Positions 34,826-43,937 are shown, counted from the stretch's first letter. The stretch: 64,000 bases of DNA from an uncultured Bacilli bacterium (GCA_934096805.1 CAKOMW010000002.1:186001-250000); one strand, 5' to 3'. Notes: generated by a model not told the origin, from the letters alone. Program-made: numbers and translations.

Positions 34826-35074
34826 TACAATTGTTGCACCATCATTAAAAAGGTCTATTTTATAGTCTATTACTAATTTATTTGTTTTTAAATGTTTATG
34901 TATTTCATTTTTTAAAATACCATTTCCTTTACCATGGACTAGTATAATAAGTTTATTATTTAATTTATGGTTGTCTTCGATAAACTCATTTACTTTTATT
35001 ATAGCAAAAGTTCTATCTAATCCATGTAAGTCAATAGTTGGTAGATTTTTATATAACATATAATTATCAATCAT
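34814..35074 (-). CDS. Smr-domain protein
   Basis: A free-standing Smr domain (86 residues), as at the C-terminus of MutS2. The motifs are LPTIDLHGLDRTFAIIKVNEFI (LDLHG) and IILVHGKGNGILKNEIHKHLK (HGKGxGxLR-like). Smr domains nick DNA or cleave RNA, the latter in MutS2/SmrB ribosome rescue. The ATG overlaps the nrdG stop by 4 bases, so it belongs to the nrdD-nrdG operon. Confidence 0.85.
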   Translation of the reverse strand: MIDNYMLYKNLPTIDLHGLDRTFAIIKVNEFIEDNHKLNNKLIILVHGKGNGILKNEIHKHLKTNKLVIDYKIDLFNDGATIVEIK

Positions 35075-35616
35075 ACAAACATATAACTCTTTACTTTCTT
35101 TGTATTTTCTGTTTTATCATATTTTCTTATTACAACTGTTCTTCCTTGTTTTAAGCTTTTTACGACATCAATTATTCTTTGATTAGTGGAACCTCTAAAT
35201 TTAATAGCTAAACTTTTTTGTTCAAGAATAAATTTACCGTCTATTAAGACATCTATATAATTAAGAAGTTCTTTTTGTTTCGGAAGAGTAAGTAGTTCTT
35301 CGTATGTAAAACCAGTATAGGCCCATACTGAAAGTCCTAATTCTTTGGCGTATTTAGCAAGTTCCATTACGGCTTCTGGTTGAAAGAAAGGATCTCCTCC
35401 TGAAAAAGTAATTCCGTCTTGTAGTTTCAAATTGCTTATTTTTTCTTTTACTTCTTCGGTATCTACTAAAAAGCCTTTAGTAAAGTCATGTGTTTCTGGG
35501 TTATGACAGCCTTTGCAGTTATGAGAACAGCCTTGTGTCCAAATAACTGCTCTTAGGCCATCGCCATCTACGATTGAATCGGTAAGAATGTTTTTGTCTG
35601 CTAATTTTATTTGCAT
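35071..35616 (-). CDS. nrdG: Anaerobic ribonucleotide reductase activating protein NrdG
   Basis: A radical SAM enzyme that installs the glycyl radical on NrdD. The iron-sulfur motif is GCSHNCKGCHNPETHDF (CxxxCxxC). GITFSGGDPFFQPEAV is the GGE-like SAM site. Length 181. Its ATG overlaps the end of nrdD by 10 bases. The pair points to anaerobic life. Confidence 0.94.
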   Translation of the reverse strand: MQIKLADKNILTDSIVDGDGLRAVIWTQGCSHNCKGCHNPETHDFTKGFLVDTEEVKEKISNLKLQDGITFSGGDPFFQPEAVMELAKYAKELGLSVWAYTGFTYEELLTLPKQKELLNYIDVLIDGKFILEQKSLAIKFRGSTNQRIIDVVKSLKQGRTVVIRKYDKTENTKKVKSYMFV

Positions 35617-37952
35617 ACTTTGCCGTGCTTAACTCTGTCGTGTTCTTCGGCTCTTTTGCCGTTATTAAATCTATCAACTGTTCCTACTAAATAACCAGTA
35701 ATTCTTCTAATTCTTTCAAACTTAACATCATCTTCACGTCTTAAGCAACCTGGACATATATCATTAATTACTCCAGTGAAACCGCATACAGGATCTCTAT
35801 CTACCGGATGATTAATTGCTCCATATCCAATACCTGCTTCTTTCATTTGTTTTACTATTTTTACAAATGCTTTTACGTTAGTTGTAGGATCTCCATCTAG
35901 TTCAATATAAGTGATGTGTCCTGCATTGGTAAGTTCATGGAAAGGTGCTTCAGCTTTAATTTTCTTATCAATAGTAATATCATAATAAACTGGAATATGA
36001 AATGAATTAGTATAATAATCTCTATCAGTTACACCTGGTATTATTCCATAAATATTTTTATCTATTCTTGTAAATCTTCCTGATAAACCTTCTGCAGGAG
36101 TAGCAAGAAGTGTGAAATTTAATTTATATTCTTTAGAATACTCATCACATTTATCACGCATAAATTTAATTATTTCATAACCTTTATTCCAAGCCTTTTT
36201 ACTTTCACCATGATGTTCCCCGGTTAAAGCTTTTAAACATTCAGCAAGCCCAATAAATCCAATACTTAAAGTACCATGTTTTAAAATTCTTTTAATCTTA
36301 TCAGTGTTCTTTAAACCTTTTGAATCAATCCAAACACCTTGTCCTAATAAGAATGGGAAGTTATATACTCTAGCACTACATTGAAGTTCAAATCTTTCTA
36401 ACAATTGATCTTTTACTAAGTCCATTGTTTCTTCAAGTTCTTTATAAAAACCATCAAAATCAGGATTCTTGCCTTCACCATAAATACCATGTTTAATTCC
36501 AAGTCTTACTAAGTTAATTGAAGTAAATGATAAATTACCACGTCCTGGAGTTATTGCTTTAGTAGGATCAACAGTATTTGCCATTACCCTAGTACGACAA
36601 CCCATATAACCAACTTCTGTTTTATAATCCCCTTCTTTATAGAACTTCTTATTAAATGGAGCATCTATAAAAGAGAAATTAGGGAATAATCTTTTCGCAG
36701 AAACTTTACATGCTAATTCAAACAAATCATAATTCTTATCATTTTTGTTATAGTTGATCCCCTCTTTTACTTTGAAAATTGAAACAGGAAAAATTGGTGT
36801 TTCTCCATGTCCTAAACCAGCATCAGTAGCAAGTAAAAAGTTTTTAATAACCATTCTTCCTTCAGAAGATGTATCAGTACCAAAATTAATTGATGAAAAT
36901 GGTACTTGTGCTCCTGCTCTTGAATGCATTGTATTTAAATTATGGATAAAACTTTCCATTGCTTGATATGTAGATCTATCAGTTTTCATTAAAGCCTTTT
37001 CTTTAGCAAAACGAATTAGTTTAAGAAGTCTTTCACTATCTTTAAAATATTTATCTAAAACCGATATATCAGAATCTATACTATTAAACTTATCAATTTC
37101 TTTACTTATTTTATCAAAATTAATAAAATTTATAAAACCTTCAAGTTCAAGAAAATCATGTAATTCTTGTTTAAGCATTTTCTTATATGTTTTTAAAACC
37201 CCTGGAGCCATATAATAATCAAACGCCGGTATACTTTGTCCTCCATGTTGATCATTTTGATTAGATTGAATAGCTATAGCTGCTAAAGCTGTATAAGACG
37301 CTATACTATTCGGAGTCCTAAGATAACCATGTCCTGTAGAAAAACCATTCTTAAATAATTCTTCTATATTTATTTGGCAACAAGTAGTAGTTTTCATTGG
37401 CATAAAATCCATATCATGAATATGAATTAATCCATCATCATGGGCTTCAGAAAATTTATTTTTCATTAAATAACTCTTTGAGAACTCACGAGATAATGTA
37501 CTACCAAATTGTAACATAGTACCCATCGCAGTATCTCCATCTATATTAGCATTTTCACGCTTAGCATCAGTTGACGCTGCATCACTAAGTCCTAGTTCTT
37601 CAATTGATTTTAAGAACTTATGTTGTTTTGATGCAAATAATTCACGTGAAGCTGTTCTTTTCTCTCTATAAGTCTTAAATGAATCAAAAACATCATTATA
37701 TTTAAGTTCATCTAATTTAGTTAAGATTAAATCTTGAATATCTTCAATTTTAATCGTTTTTCTATCTGCAAAATCCTCATGAATAGCATCCAAAACACTC
37801 CCGTATACTTTTGTAACGTCATCAGGTGTATATTCATTTTCAAAGCTATTAAAAGCTTTTCCAATAGCAATGGCGATTTTTTCACCATTAAAACTAACTT
37901 TTTTACCATCTCTTTTTACAACAGATGGCATTTCTTTTACGACTGTGGTCAT
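35607..37952 (-). CDS. nrdD: Anaerobic ribonucleoside-triphosphate reductase NrdD
   Basis: Makes dNTPs by glycyl-radical chemistry. The order is an N-terminal ATP cone (PSVVKRDGKKVSFNGEKIAIAI), the large barrel with GGQSIPAFDYYMAPG and SINFGTDTSSEGRM, the zinc site CGFTGVINDICPGC and the radical loop RRITGYLVGTVDRFNNGKRAEE near the C-terminus. Length 781 is normal. GGGAGG lies before the ATG. No aerobic reductase is seen in the window. Confidence 0.96.
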   Translation of the reverse strand: MTTVVKEMPSVVKRDGKKVSFNGEKIAIAIGKAFNSFENEYTPDDVTKVYGSVLDAIHEDFADRKTIKIEDIQDLILTKLDELKYNDVFDSFKTYREKRTASRELFASKQHKFLKSIEELGLSDAASTDAKRENANIDGDTAMGTMLQFGSTLSREFSKSYLMKNKFSEAHDDGLIHIHDMDFMPMKTTTCCQINIEELFKNGFSTGHGYLRTPNSIASYTALAAIAIQSNQNDQHGGQSIPAFDYYMAPGVLKTYKKMLKQELHDFLELEGFINFINFDKISKEIDKFNSIDSDISVLDKYFKDSERLLKLIRFAKEKALMKTDRSTYQAMESFIHNLNTMHSRAGAQVPFSSINFGTDTSSEGRMVIKNFLLATDAGLGHGETPIFPVSIFKVKEGINYNKNDKNYDLFELACKVSAKRLFPNFSFIDAPFNKKFYKEGDYKTEVGYMGCRTRVMANTVDPTKAITPGRGNLSFTSINLVRLGIKHGIYGEGKNPDFDGFYKELEETMDLVKDQLLERFELQCSARVYNFPFLLGQGVWIDSKGLKNTDKIKRILKHGTLSIGFIGLAECLKALTGEHHGESKKAWNKGYEIIKFMRDKCDEYSKEYKLNFTLLATPAEGLSGRFTRIDKNIYGIIPGVTDRDYYTNSFHIPVYYDITIDKKIKAEAPFHELTNAGHITYIELDGDPTTNVKAFVKIVKQMKEAGIGYGAINHPVDRDPVCGFTGVINDICPGCLRREDDVKFERIRRITGYLVGTVDRFNNGKRAEEHDRVKHGKVCK

Positions 37953-38049
37953 AATAAAATTCCTCCCTTTATTATTTTCAAATAGTTTCTAAATTGATAT
38001 TACTACAAAAATAAAAAGAAAACAAGCGAACAAAAATATTTTTTTTAAA

Positions 38050-38077
38050 AAAATAAAAAAGAGTCCTAAAACTCTTT
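38050..38077 (-). terminator. Terminator after the DUF368 gene
   Basis: AAAGAGT, loop, GGACTCTTT with TTTATTTTTTT on the minus strand, overlapping the stop region. Confidence 0.7.
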
Positions 38078-38864
38078 ACTCTTCCCTTATTTTTCTTGAT
38101 AAAAGGAAGCCCCATAAAAATGTTAAGATAGATGTAAATATAGTAGTAAAGTTAACTGTAAATGACCCAATACTTAATAACATGAGAACTACTGATGATA
38201 AAATAAGAGAAAGAAGAACATAATCTATCCATGGTTTTTTGTATAAAAATTTAAATAATATACAAATAAGAATTACTCCAAGAAAAGCACCAATCAAGTA
38301 AACTAAAGTAAAATTATTATTTCCTAAAAACGAAGAAAAAGATGTAAGACCAAATAATTTACTAAGTAAAAATTCACTAAATCCTGGACAAAGTAAAACA
38401 AAACCAGAAATAATTCCATAAAAAATAGTAAATAACATATTATTTGTATTTATACTAAAACTAATATTAGAAACAAAACTAAATATTAAGAAACAAGAAA
38501 AAATTATAAAGAATAAAATACTTCCAACAAGTTTTTTGCCCTTTTTAATATCTTTAGCAAAAGTAGGAATACATCCCATAAGTAGTCCAACAAAGAAAAG
38601 AATTATTTGACAATTATAATCGTTATACAAATACTTCATAATATTAGAACCTGCAATGAATCCTAAAACTACACCAATAATTAAAGGAACTAAAACAAAA
38701 GTATTCTTCTTTATATCCTTAAGGAAATTACAAATAGCATCAATAACTAAATCAAAAAGGCCAATAGCTGTAATAAGAGCACCAAGACTAATAAAAGGAA
38801 TAGCAAAACCTACTCCTATAATACCACCCTTAATAGTGGTTACAAAACCATACTTAAGCTTCAT
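38076..38864 (-). CDS. DUF368 membrane protein (undecaprenyl phosphate translocase-like)
   Basis: About eight membrane helices in 262 residues, starting TIKGGIIGVGFAIPFISLGALITAIGLFDLVIDAI, which aligns with the family opening (KGxxxGxAxxIPGVSGGT...Y). The midpoint GFVLLCPGFSEFLLSKLFGL has the second inverted-repeat PG motif. DUF368 proteins (PopT) recycle undecaprenyl phosphate across the membrane for wall and glycan assembly. The usual GVSGG in the first half is replaced by FISLG, so function may have drifted. The start overlaps the upstream gene by 11 bases. Confidence 0.7.
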   Translation of the reverse strand: MKLKYGFVTTIKGGIIGVGFAIPFISLGALITAIGLFDLVIDAICNFLKDIKKNTFVLVPLIIGVVLGFIAGSNIMKYLYNDYNCQIILFFVGLLMGCIPTFAKDIKKGKKLVGSILFFIIFSCFLIFSFVSNISFSINTNNMLFTIFYGIISGFVLLCPGFSEFLLSKLFGLTSFSSFLGNNNFTLVYLIGAFLGVILICILFKFLYKKPWIDYVLLSLILSSVVLMLLSIGSFTVNFTTIFTSILTFLWGFLLSRKIREE

Positions 38865-39201
38865 TAGAATCCCCTACATCAGACATAAACCAAAGCTTTA
38901 AACTATACACAATATTCTTATCTTTATTTTCTTGCTTAACAACCTTATAAATCTTATTATCATAAACAGTAATAGTAGTATTAGCATCATAATTATATGT
39001 CTTAGTGGACACTACAAAAATAGGCTTTTTATCTTCCTTTAACTTAATAAAATTAACATAACCAATAGCAAAATAAGCAATAAGTAATATTACTATAATA
39101 TCAAAAACTATTAAAACTATATTAACCTTCTTTTTCTTAGGCTTAAACTCATTCTGTTCTTTATTATTTTCTGTTTCAATTATTTCATTTACATCTTCCA
39201 T
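38854..39201 (-). CDS. Single-pass membrane protein, unknown
   Basis: I do not recognise this 115-residue protein. An acidic then lysine-rich cytoplasmic head (residues 1-27) precedes one helix (IVLIVFDIIVILLIAYFAIG). A small outside domain (FVVSTKTYNYDANTTITVYDNKIYKVV) of predicted beta strands completes it. AAGGAG precedes the ATG. It overlaps the DUF368 gene downstream, so the two are translationally coupled and may work together at the envelope. Confidence 0.65.
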   Translation of the reverse strand: MEDVNEIIETENNKEQNEFKPKKKKVNIVLIVFDIIVILLIAYFAIGYVNFIKLKEDKKPIFVVSTKTYNYDANTTITVYDNKIYKVVKQENKDKNIVYSLKLWFMSDVGDSNEA

Positions 39202-39243
39202 AATACTTTCTCCTTAAATATTAACTAATTATATTTTAAAAAC

Positions 39244-39304
39244 ACTAATCTTATTTTCTACTGCTCGCCACAAGATTTTACCTTGCAAGCTCGCTCATGC
39301 TTAC
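39244..39304 (-). repeat. Conserved 3' flank of surface protein 3
   Basis: Near-identical to 3394-3454, with the same two GCGAGC copies and GCAAGGTAAAATCTTG-type hairpin, directly after the TGA stop. Confidence 0.6.
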
Positions 39305-40771
39305 TCAGCTGATACTAAGCGTATACGGATTACTTGAAGTTCCTTCTCCACCTGAAATCTTGATATTTGATGATAGACTCAGAACTGGGCGGGTAATATA
39401 CTTGTTGTTGTTGTGAACGGAGTCAAAACTAACAGAGCTAACCGCGCCCGCATAGAATGCAATGTCGGAAATGTCTGAATACTGCGGAAGCAACCATGTA
39501 CTTCGTGACTTATCTAACCAATTGTTTGTTGTTTTACATGCAGAGGAGCCTCTATAAGCAGATAAGTTACTTGCACATTCTTTTGATGCTCCATATCCAT
39601 AATCACTTGCATACATTATTGCTATCTTTTTATTTGCATCATTTTGTACTACTGGATTAGTTTCATAATAGTATCCACTTCGATTAGCATCGTTCTTCCT
39701 TTCGTATTGCCACATAACATCAGATGTAAATTTTAGATTATCATTATATCCTCCAAGATAGTATTTTGTTGTTCCTATCATATTCTTTGTTTCAGTACTT
39801 AATGTATTGTAATAATCATTATTTAAATATGTGTTTAATGTTGCACTTGTCCAATCATTTAAATATTTACCTGTGTCATTGCATGTATGTACATCAGCTC
39901 CACTACCAGTGGTTGAATATTCGCAAGCATTCCATTTCATTGTGCCAAGTGATTCATCTCTTATTATCTTAAATCTATTTTCTACATTACCGTCTGTGTC
40001 TTCAGTTGGGATTACTCCAATTATTCTCCATGTTTCATTATTAAATACTACATAGTTGTTTACTTCTCCTCCTCTGTATCTGTATTCTGTTGCAAAGTTA
40101 CTATCTACTTGAAGTGTATCATTTATCTCATGTGTTATTTGTTCTAGACCATTTTGTCCTACATTTGCTTGTGCAAATTCTGTTGCTGTCATTTCTGCTC
40201 CTTTTAATTCTTCATCACTTGACTCTATGTTAAGGGCATATTTGTACTCTAATGGTTTAGAAGAGTCTCCATTTTGGTATATGTCTGTATTGGTTGCACT
40301 TTCATCTATCCATAATCTTATTGTATATGATTTTGTATTTCCTTTAGTGAGTGAATCACTTATATTAAAACTATCTGGATTTTTATCTATTGTTTCTGTA
40401 TTTGTTGTATTGTCTACTATTTGATAGTTTATTTTATTTTTATTTATACTTGAGTTTGTTAAGTCTTTAATAGTTACCTTATAGTAAGCTGTATCACATG
40501 TAGAATTATTTGTTATTGTTATATCTTTTGCTTTATATTTTAATGCTTCTTCTTTTGATATGGGATATTTGCTTACTAGCATTAGTTCTTCACTTTCTTT
40601 AAAGTTTATATCTAGTTCACATTTGGATATTTTTATATTTCTTCTTCCTAATAAGTTTATATCAACGTTACCTAATGCAAAGGTTGTACCTATTACTATT
40701 AGTAATAAGGCTAATATAATTAGTGCTGACGACTTTTTATTTTCTTTAAACTTTTCTAAATATTTTTTCAT
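39305..40771 (-). CDS. Surface protein 3: membrane-anchored with variable DUF6273-like domain
   Basis: A basic start and a hydrophobic anchor (SALIILALLLIVIGTTFALG, residues 15-34) precede a TasA/camelysin-like beta region with CELDINFKESEEL and TITNNSTCDTAYYKVTIKDL. The shared domain starts at about residue 207 (VGQNGLEQITHEINDTLQVD) and runs to ISGGEGTSSNPYTLSIS. Only the C-terminal 270 residues match the paralogs; the N-terminal third differs from copies 1, 2 and 4, so the family is modular. AGAGG precedes the ATG. The stop is TGA. Confidence 0.7.
   Translation of the reverse strand: MKKYLEKFKENKKSSALIILALLLIVIGTTFALGNVDINLLGRRNIKISKCELDINFKESEELMLVSKYPISKEEALKYKAKDITITNNSTCDTAYYKVTIKDLTNSSINKNKINYQIVDNTTNTETIDKNPDSFNISDSLTKGNTKSYTIRLWIDESATNTDIYQNGDSSKPLEYKYALNIESSDEELKGAEMTATEFAQANVGQNGLEQITHEINDTLQVDSNFATEYRYRGGEVNNYVVFNNETWRIIGVIPTEDTDGNVENRFKIIRDESLGTMKWNACEYSTTGSGADVHTCNDTGKYLNDWTSATLNTYLNNDYYNTLSTETKNMIGTTKYYLGGYNDNLKFTSDVMWQYERKNDANRSGYYYETNPVVQNDANKKIAIMYASDYGYGASKECASNLSAYRGSSACKTTNNWLDKSRSTWLLPQYSDISDIAFYAGAVSSVSFDSVHNNNKYITRPVLSLSSNIKISGGEGTSSNPYTLSIS
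39389..39467 (-). other. Hypervariable region of surface protein 3 (DGR-like VR)
   Basis: Twenty-six codons at the same place and of the same length as in surface protein 1, between identical TTCAGACATTTCC and a CGCCCAGTxCTxAG flank. The run of AAC codons (three in a row) and other NNC codons is notable. Confidence 0.55.
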
Positions 40772-40803
40772 ATTAAAAACACCTCTTTAGTATTTATAAC
40801 TTA

Positions 40804-40832
40804 ATTATAAATTATTTTTTGGTGTTTTTCAA
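40804..40832 (-). promoter_or_regulatory. Promoter of surface protein 3
   Basis: TTGAAA (40832-40827), 17 bases, TATAAT (40809-40804). Confidence 0.75.
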
Positions 40833-40868
40833 GTAAATATAAAATTATTTATATTTTTTGTTTTTCAT

Positions 40869-40891
40869 ATATTTTCATAAAAAAAGAAATC
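40869..40891 (-). terminator. Terminator after yqeH
   Basis: GAAGTCTT, loop, AAGATTTC then T7 on the minus strand. Confidence 0.7.
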
Positions 40892-41893
40892 TTATATTAA
40901 AGACTTCCTAATAAATACATCTACATCTTTATCTATATATACCACTGCTTCTCCTTCAAGTATTGTTTTTATGAATCCTATTCCATTTATAACAATATCT
41001 TCATGGTATCTTAGTTTTAAATCTCTTCTAGATAGTTCTTTTAAATAATCATGTCTTTTTCCATTGATTCTTTTTATTTTTAAATCATTTGACATAAAGA
41101 CTGTAAAACTATTTTTTTCTCCTTCGATGTAATCTACTCTTATGATATCTTCGATTATTAAAGCTTGTCCTTTTTTTATTTGATATGTTCTAGGTTTTAT
41201 TTCTTTTTTTACAGATATTTTTTTTATTTTATCTTTGGTAACTTTATTTAATATATTTCCATAATCTACTAGACCTGGGGTATCTATTAAGTAGAAATCT
41301 TTTATTTTCATTTTTATTGTATTAAGAGTAGTTGAAGGCATTGGTGATATTGTTATATCAGATTTTTCTATTGAATAGTTGTTTATTATTTTATTAATCA
41401 AAGTACTTTTTCCAGCGTTTGTATTTCCTACAACATAAACACTTTTAGTTTTACGACTATCTTTTATTAGTTTCATTAGTTTATCTAAGTTATAGTTCTT
41501 TTCTGATGAAATAACAATAAATTTAAGAAAATCCTTATACATATCATTAAAATATTCTATTATTTTTTCATCTTTTACTGATAAAGGAAGAGCATCTTTT
41601 TTATTTAAAATTACTATTATATCATTATTAGGTAAATATTCTCTTATCTTATTTAAATCTTCTGGTACTGATAAAAGATCTACTACATAAAGAACTAAAG
41701 CTCTTGTTTTGCCAATATCTTTTAATATATTAATGTATTCTTCATTGCTTTTTAATACTGTTTCATATTCTCCATAGTTTTTCATTTTAAAACAACGTCT
41801 ACAGTAATTCATAGATAAATCATTTGTATATCCATCTAGTAATTCATTATTATCTTGAAGTACTACTCCACATCCTAAACATTTTTTAGTCAT
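40892..41893 (-). CDS. yqeH: Ribosome biogenesis GTPase YqeH
   Basis: A circularly permuted GTPase needed for 30S assembly. The N-terminal zinc finger is CLGCGVVLQ...YCRRCF. The permuted G motifs follow: VVDLLS, ILNKKDALP (G4) before VYVVGNTNAGKSTLINKII (G1) and FYLIDTPGL (G3). Length 333 is typical. The ATG overlaps yqeG by 8 bases, as in Bacillus where yqeG-yqeH are adjacent. Confidence 0.93.
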   Translation of the reverse strand: MTKKCLGCGVVLQDNNELLDGYTNDLSMNYCRRCFKMKNYGEYETVLKSNEEYINILKDIGKTRALVLYVVDLLSVPEDLNKIREYLPNNDIIVILNKKDALPLSVKDEKIIEYFNDMYKDFLKFIVISSEKNYNLDKLMKLIKDSRKTKSVYVVGNTNAGKSTLINKIINNYSIEKSDITISPMPSTTLNTIKMKIKDFYLIDTPGLVDYGNILNKVTKDKIKKISVKKEIKPRTYQIKKGQALIIEDIIRVDYIEGEKNSFTVFMSNDLKIKRINGKRHDYLKELSRRDLKLRYHEDIVINGIGFIKTILEGEAVVYIDKDVDVFIRKSLI

Positions 41894-42401
41894 AATAATT
41901 ACCCCTTTTTATTCCATATTTTTTATTTAACTTTTTATATAAAAAGTACTCTATTGCTCTATTAAATTTAGTAAAGATTAATTCTTTCTTTTTTATAGGA
42001 TCTACTAAACAACAATAATACCCCATTCTTTTGGCACCAAGTATATCTGTTAGTAATTGATCCCCAATCATACAAATATGATTATTTTTTTCATCACTAA
42101 GTAAAATTGCTTTTTTATATCCCCAAGAAAATGGCTTTCTAGCATTCATTATGTATTCTAATTCTAATTCGTTAGCAATTTTTTCTATCTTAGTTTTATG
42201 CAAAGTATTAGATATAATAATAATTTTAAAACTCTTTTTTAAAGATTTAAAAAGGTCTTTTAATCTTTTTTCTACAGTATAATTACCTTTTTCAATAATA
42301 GTATTATCTAAGTCAAATATCAAAGTTTTAATACCTAAGTCTTTTAGTTTTTTATAATTAATACTATATATATCTTTTTGATACATATCTGCTTTATACA
42401 T
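41886..42401 (-). CDS. yqeG: YqeG-family HAD phosphatase
   Basis: A HAD-IIIA phosphatase of 171 residues. DLDNTII with the nucleophile Asp is in KTLIFDLDNTIIEKGN, IIISNTL is motif II, KPFSWGYKKAI has the motif III lysine and CMIGDQLLTDILGAKRMG is motif IV. The substrate is unsettled. It is translationally coupled to yqeH. Confidence 0.9.
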   Translation of the reverse strand: MYKADMYQKDIYSINYKKLKDLGIKTLIFDLDNTIIEKGNYTVEKRLKDLFKSLKKSFKIIIISNTLHKTKIEKIANELELEYIMNARKPFSWGYKKAILLSDEKNNHICMIGDQLLTDILGAKRMGYYCCLVDPIKKKELIFTKFNRAIEYFLYKKLNKKYGIKRGNYYD

Positions 42402-42412
42402 AATACCTCCGT

Positions 42413-43408
42413 TTATCTTTTGTTATTTTTATTATCTAACATATCAAACATACTTTGTTGACCATCAAGCACTGATATTTTTTCTTCATTCTTGGTTAGT
42501 TTATATTTAGTATGTTTATCTTCTTCATATTTTTTAGCTAAATTAAGAAGATGATGATAAGGACTAATTTCATATTTTTCTCTAAAGTTAATTTTTAATA
42601 AATATGAAATTTCACTTATTTTATTTATATAGGACTGAAAATCATTTCCATTATATTTATCTTTATACATATAAGAATAATATAGTGTTACGTATCTATA
42701 TATAAGATGTTCCTTATCCATAACTGTAACAACATTATTTACTCCTTTAACATTATTTGCTTTAAATCTTTCTAAAATATCTTTTTGATCCATACCATAA
42801 AATGAACCATTAATACAACCAATGGTATTTCCATAAGCTGTTTTTTTGTTATAGTATTTTGGTAAAAAGTTATTTAATTGATGAGATATTTCTTTTATTT
42901 TAAAACGTAGAAAATCTTCATCATAAGTACTAAATTTTTCTAATTTATCTTGTAATAATTTATTAAAATATTTATTATCATTAAACTTTTTAACAACTGT
43001 AACTGGTGTTATCTTATTTTCTTTTTGATATTTATTTTTGTACTCTTTACCTAAGTTTACTAATTCTTCAGTCATATAAGAAACAGCTTTTTCATTAGTA
43101 ATTTTATGCTTTTTTATAATTGTTTTTAAATCATTTAAAAAGTCTAAGTAGTAATTAAGCATATCTTCTGGAACAAGATTATATATTGGATAATCGTTTG
43201 TTAAAAGATACTTATCTCGTAGTTCACTAGAGTTCATTCCTAAAAAACCAGCATTAAAACTACTTTTTAAGCTTTCTAAGAATTTATTATATGGTATAAC
43301 TTTTCCATTTAAAGTATTAAAGGAAGTAAAATAACCTCTTTCATCAAGGTAATCCATTAATAATGATTCTGTTTCATTTATTTTCATAATTATAAAAGCC
43401 CTATTCAT
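42413..43408 (-). CDS. Unknown protein ending in a sliding-clamp-like motif
   Basis: I do not recognise this 331-residue, largely alpha-helical protein. It has several Lys/Asp-rich helices and tyrosine-rich stretches (YRYVTLYYSYMYKDKY). Its C-terminal tail reads DGQQSMFDMLDNK, close to the beta-clamp-binding consensus QxxLF and to the tail of PolC in this window (SSQLSLFDMM). It may therefore contact DnaN. GAGGTG precedes the ATG at 43408. It is the first gene of the yqeG-yqeH run (11-base gap). Confidence 0.5.
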   Translation of the reverse strand: MNRAFIIMKINETESLLMDYLDERGYFTSFNTLNGKVIPYNKFLESLKSSFNAGFLGMNSSELRDKYLLTNDYPIYNLVPEDMLNYYLDFLNDLKTIIKKHKITNEKAVSYMTEELVNLGKEYKNKYQKENKITPVTVVKKFNDNKYFNKLLQDKLEKFSTYDEDFLRFKIKEISHQLNNFLPKYYNKKTAYGNTIGCINGSFYGMDQKDILERFKANNVKGVNNVVTVMDKEHLIYRYVTLYYSYMYKDKYNGNDFQSYINKISEISYLLKINFREKYEISPYHHLLNLAKKYEEDKHTKYKLTKNEEKISVLDGQQSMFDMLDNKNNKR

Positions 43409-43473
43409 AAAACACCTCTTTTTATATATAATACCAAAACTATAGAAAAAAGTAAACTTTTTGCAAAAAGAAA

Positions 43474-43496
43474 AGGACTAGAAGATAACTAGTCCT
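43474..43496 (-). terminator. Terminator of the bacteriocin operon
   Basis: AGGACTA, loop, TAGTCCT then TTTCTTTTTG on the minus strand, 13 bases after the last stop codon. Confidence 0.75.
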
Positions 43497-43508
43497 AGAA
43501 AAGATTTT

Positions 43509-43658
43509 TTACATACAAACTAATTTTCTAATTATTGTTCCATAAATCATACCCATTTTATAAACAAGATATAAAACTTGTACCATTAAAGGTATAGACA
43601 ACACTATTAAAATATTAGTAATTATATTTTTATTTAATTTGTTTTTGATATTTTGCAT
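43509..43658 (-). CDS. Candidate bacteriocin immunity protein (49 residues)
   Basis: ATG at 43658 to TAA at 43509. The peptide has a basic, asparagine-rich start (MQNIKNKLNKNIITN), one or two hydrophobic helices (ILIVLSIPLMVQVLYLVYKM, then MIYGTIIRKLVCM), and no double-glycine leader. The start overlaps the end of peptide B by 25 bases, so it is translated with the bacteriocins. Small membrane proteins in this place are usually immunity factors. That role is inferred from position alone. Confidence 0.6.
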   Translation of the reverse strand: MQNIKNKLNKNIITNILIVLSIPLMVQVLYLVYKMGMIYGTIIRKLVCM

Positions 43659-43831
43659 AACTCGTTATTTTTTATTCTTCTTATGGAAGAACCAAATCCT
43701 CTCCCCATATCAAAAATAGTTGTAATTGCTTTTGTTGCATATTCTATAAGGGATGCTGTAATACTTACTCCTCCATAAGTGTTTTTAAGCTCTTTTTTAG
43801 TTATTACATTTAAGTGGTCTTGCATAACCAT
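43634..43831 (-). CDS. Double-glycine leader peptide B (class II bacteriocin candidate)
   Basis: ATG at 43831, seven bases after AGGAG, encodes 65 residues. The leader MVMQDHLNVITKKELKNTYGG ends in the GG processing site. The core begins VSITASLIEYATKAI and includes GRGFGSSIRRIKNNELC, amphipathic with a basic end and a single cysteine. The leader shares KELKNTYGG with peptide A (KELKSTVGG), as expected for substrates of one C39 peptidase. It overlaps peptide A by 35 bases in another frame. Confidence 0.75.
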   Translation of the reverse strand: MVMQDHLNVITKKELKNTYGGVSITASLIEYATKAITTIFDMGRGFGSSIRRIKNNELCKISKTN

Positions 43832-43937
43832 CAAGTGCTCCTACTCCAAAGACAACGGCTGCAATTGCACCAAGAATAGCCCAGATTGAAATACCACCGA
43901 CTGTACTTTTTAATTCTTTATTATCTAATTTTTTCAT
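43797..43937 (-). CDS. Double-glycine leader peptide A (class II bacteriocin candidate)
   Basis: ATG at 43937 to TAA at 43797 gives 46 residues. The 15-residue leader MKKLDNKELKSTVGG is cut after GG. The core ISIWAILGAIAAVVFGVGAL is hydrophobic with several GxxxG-like and alanine-rich spacings, then DGYARPLKCNN. Such helices are typical of two-peptide class IIb bacteriocins. GGAGTG precedes the ATG. Its start overlaps the transporter end by 17 bases. Confidence 0.8.
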   Translation of the reverse strand: MKKLDNKELKSTVGGISIWAILGAIAAVVFGVGALDGYARPLKCNN

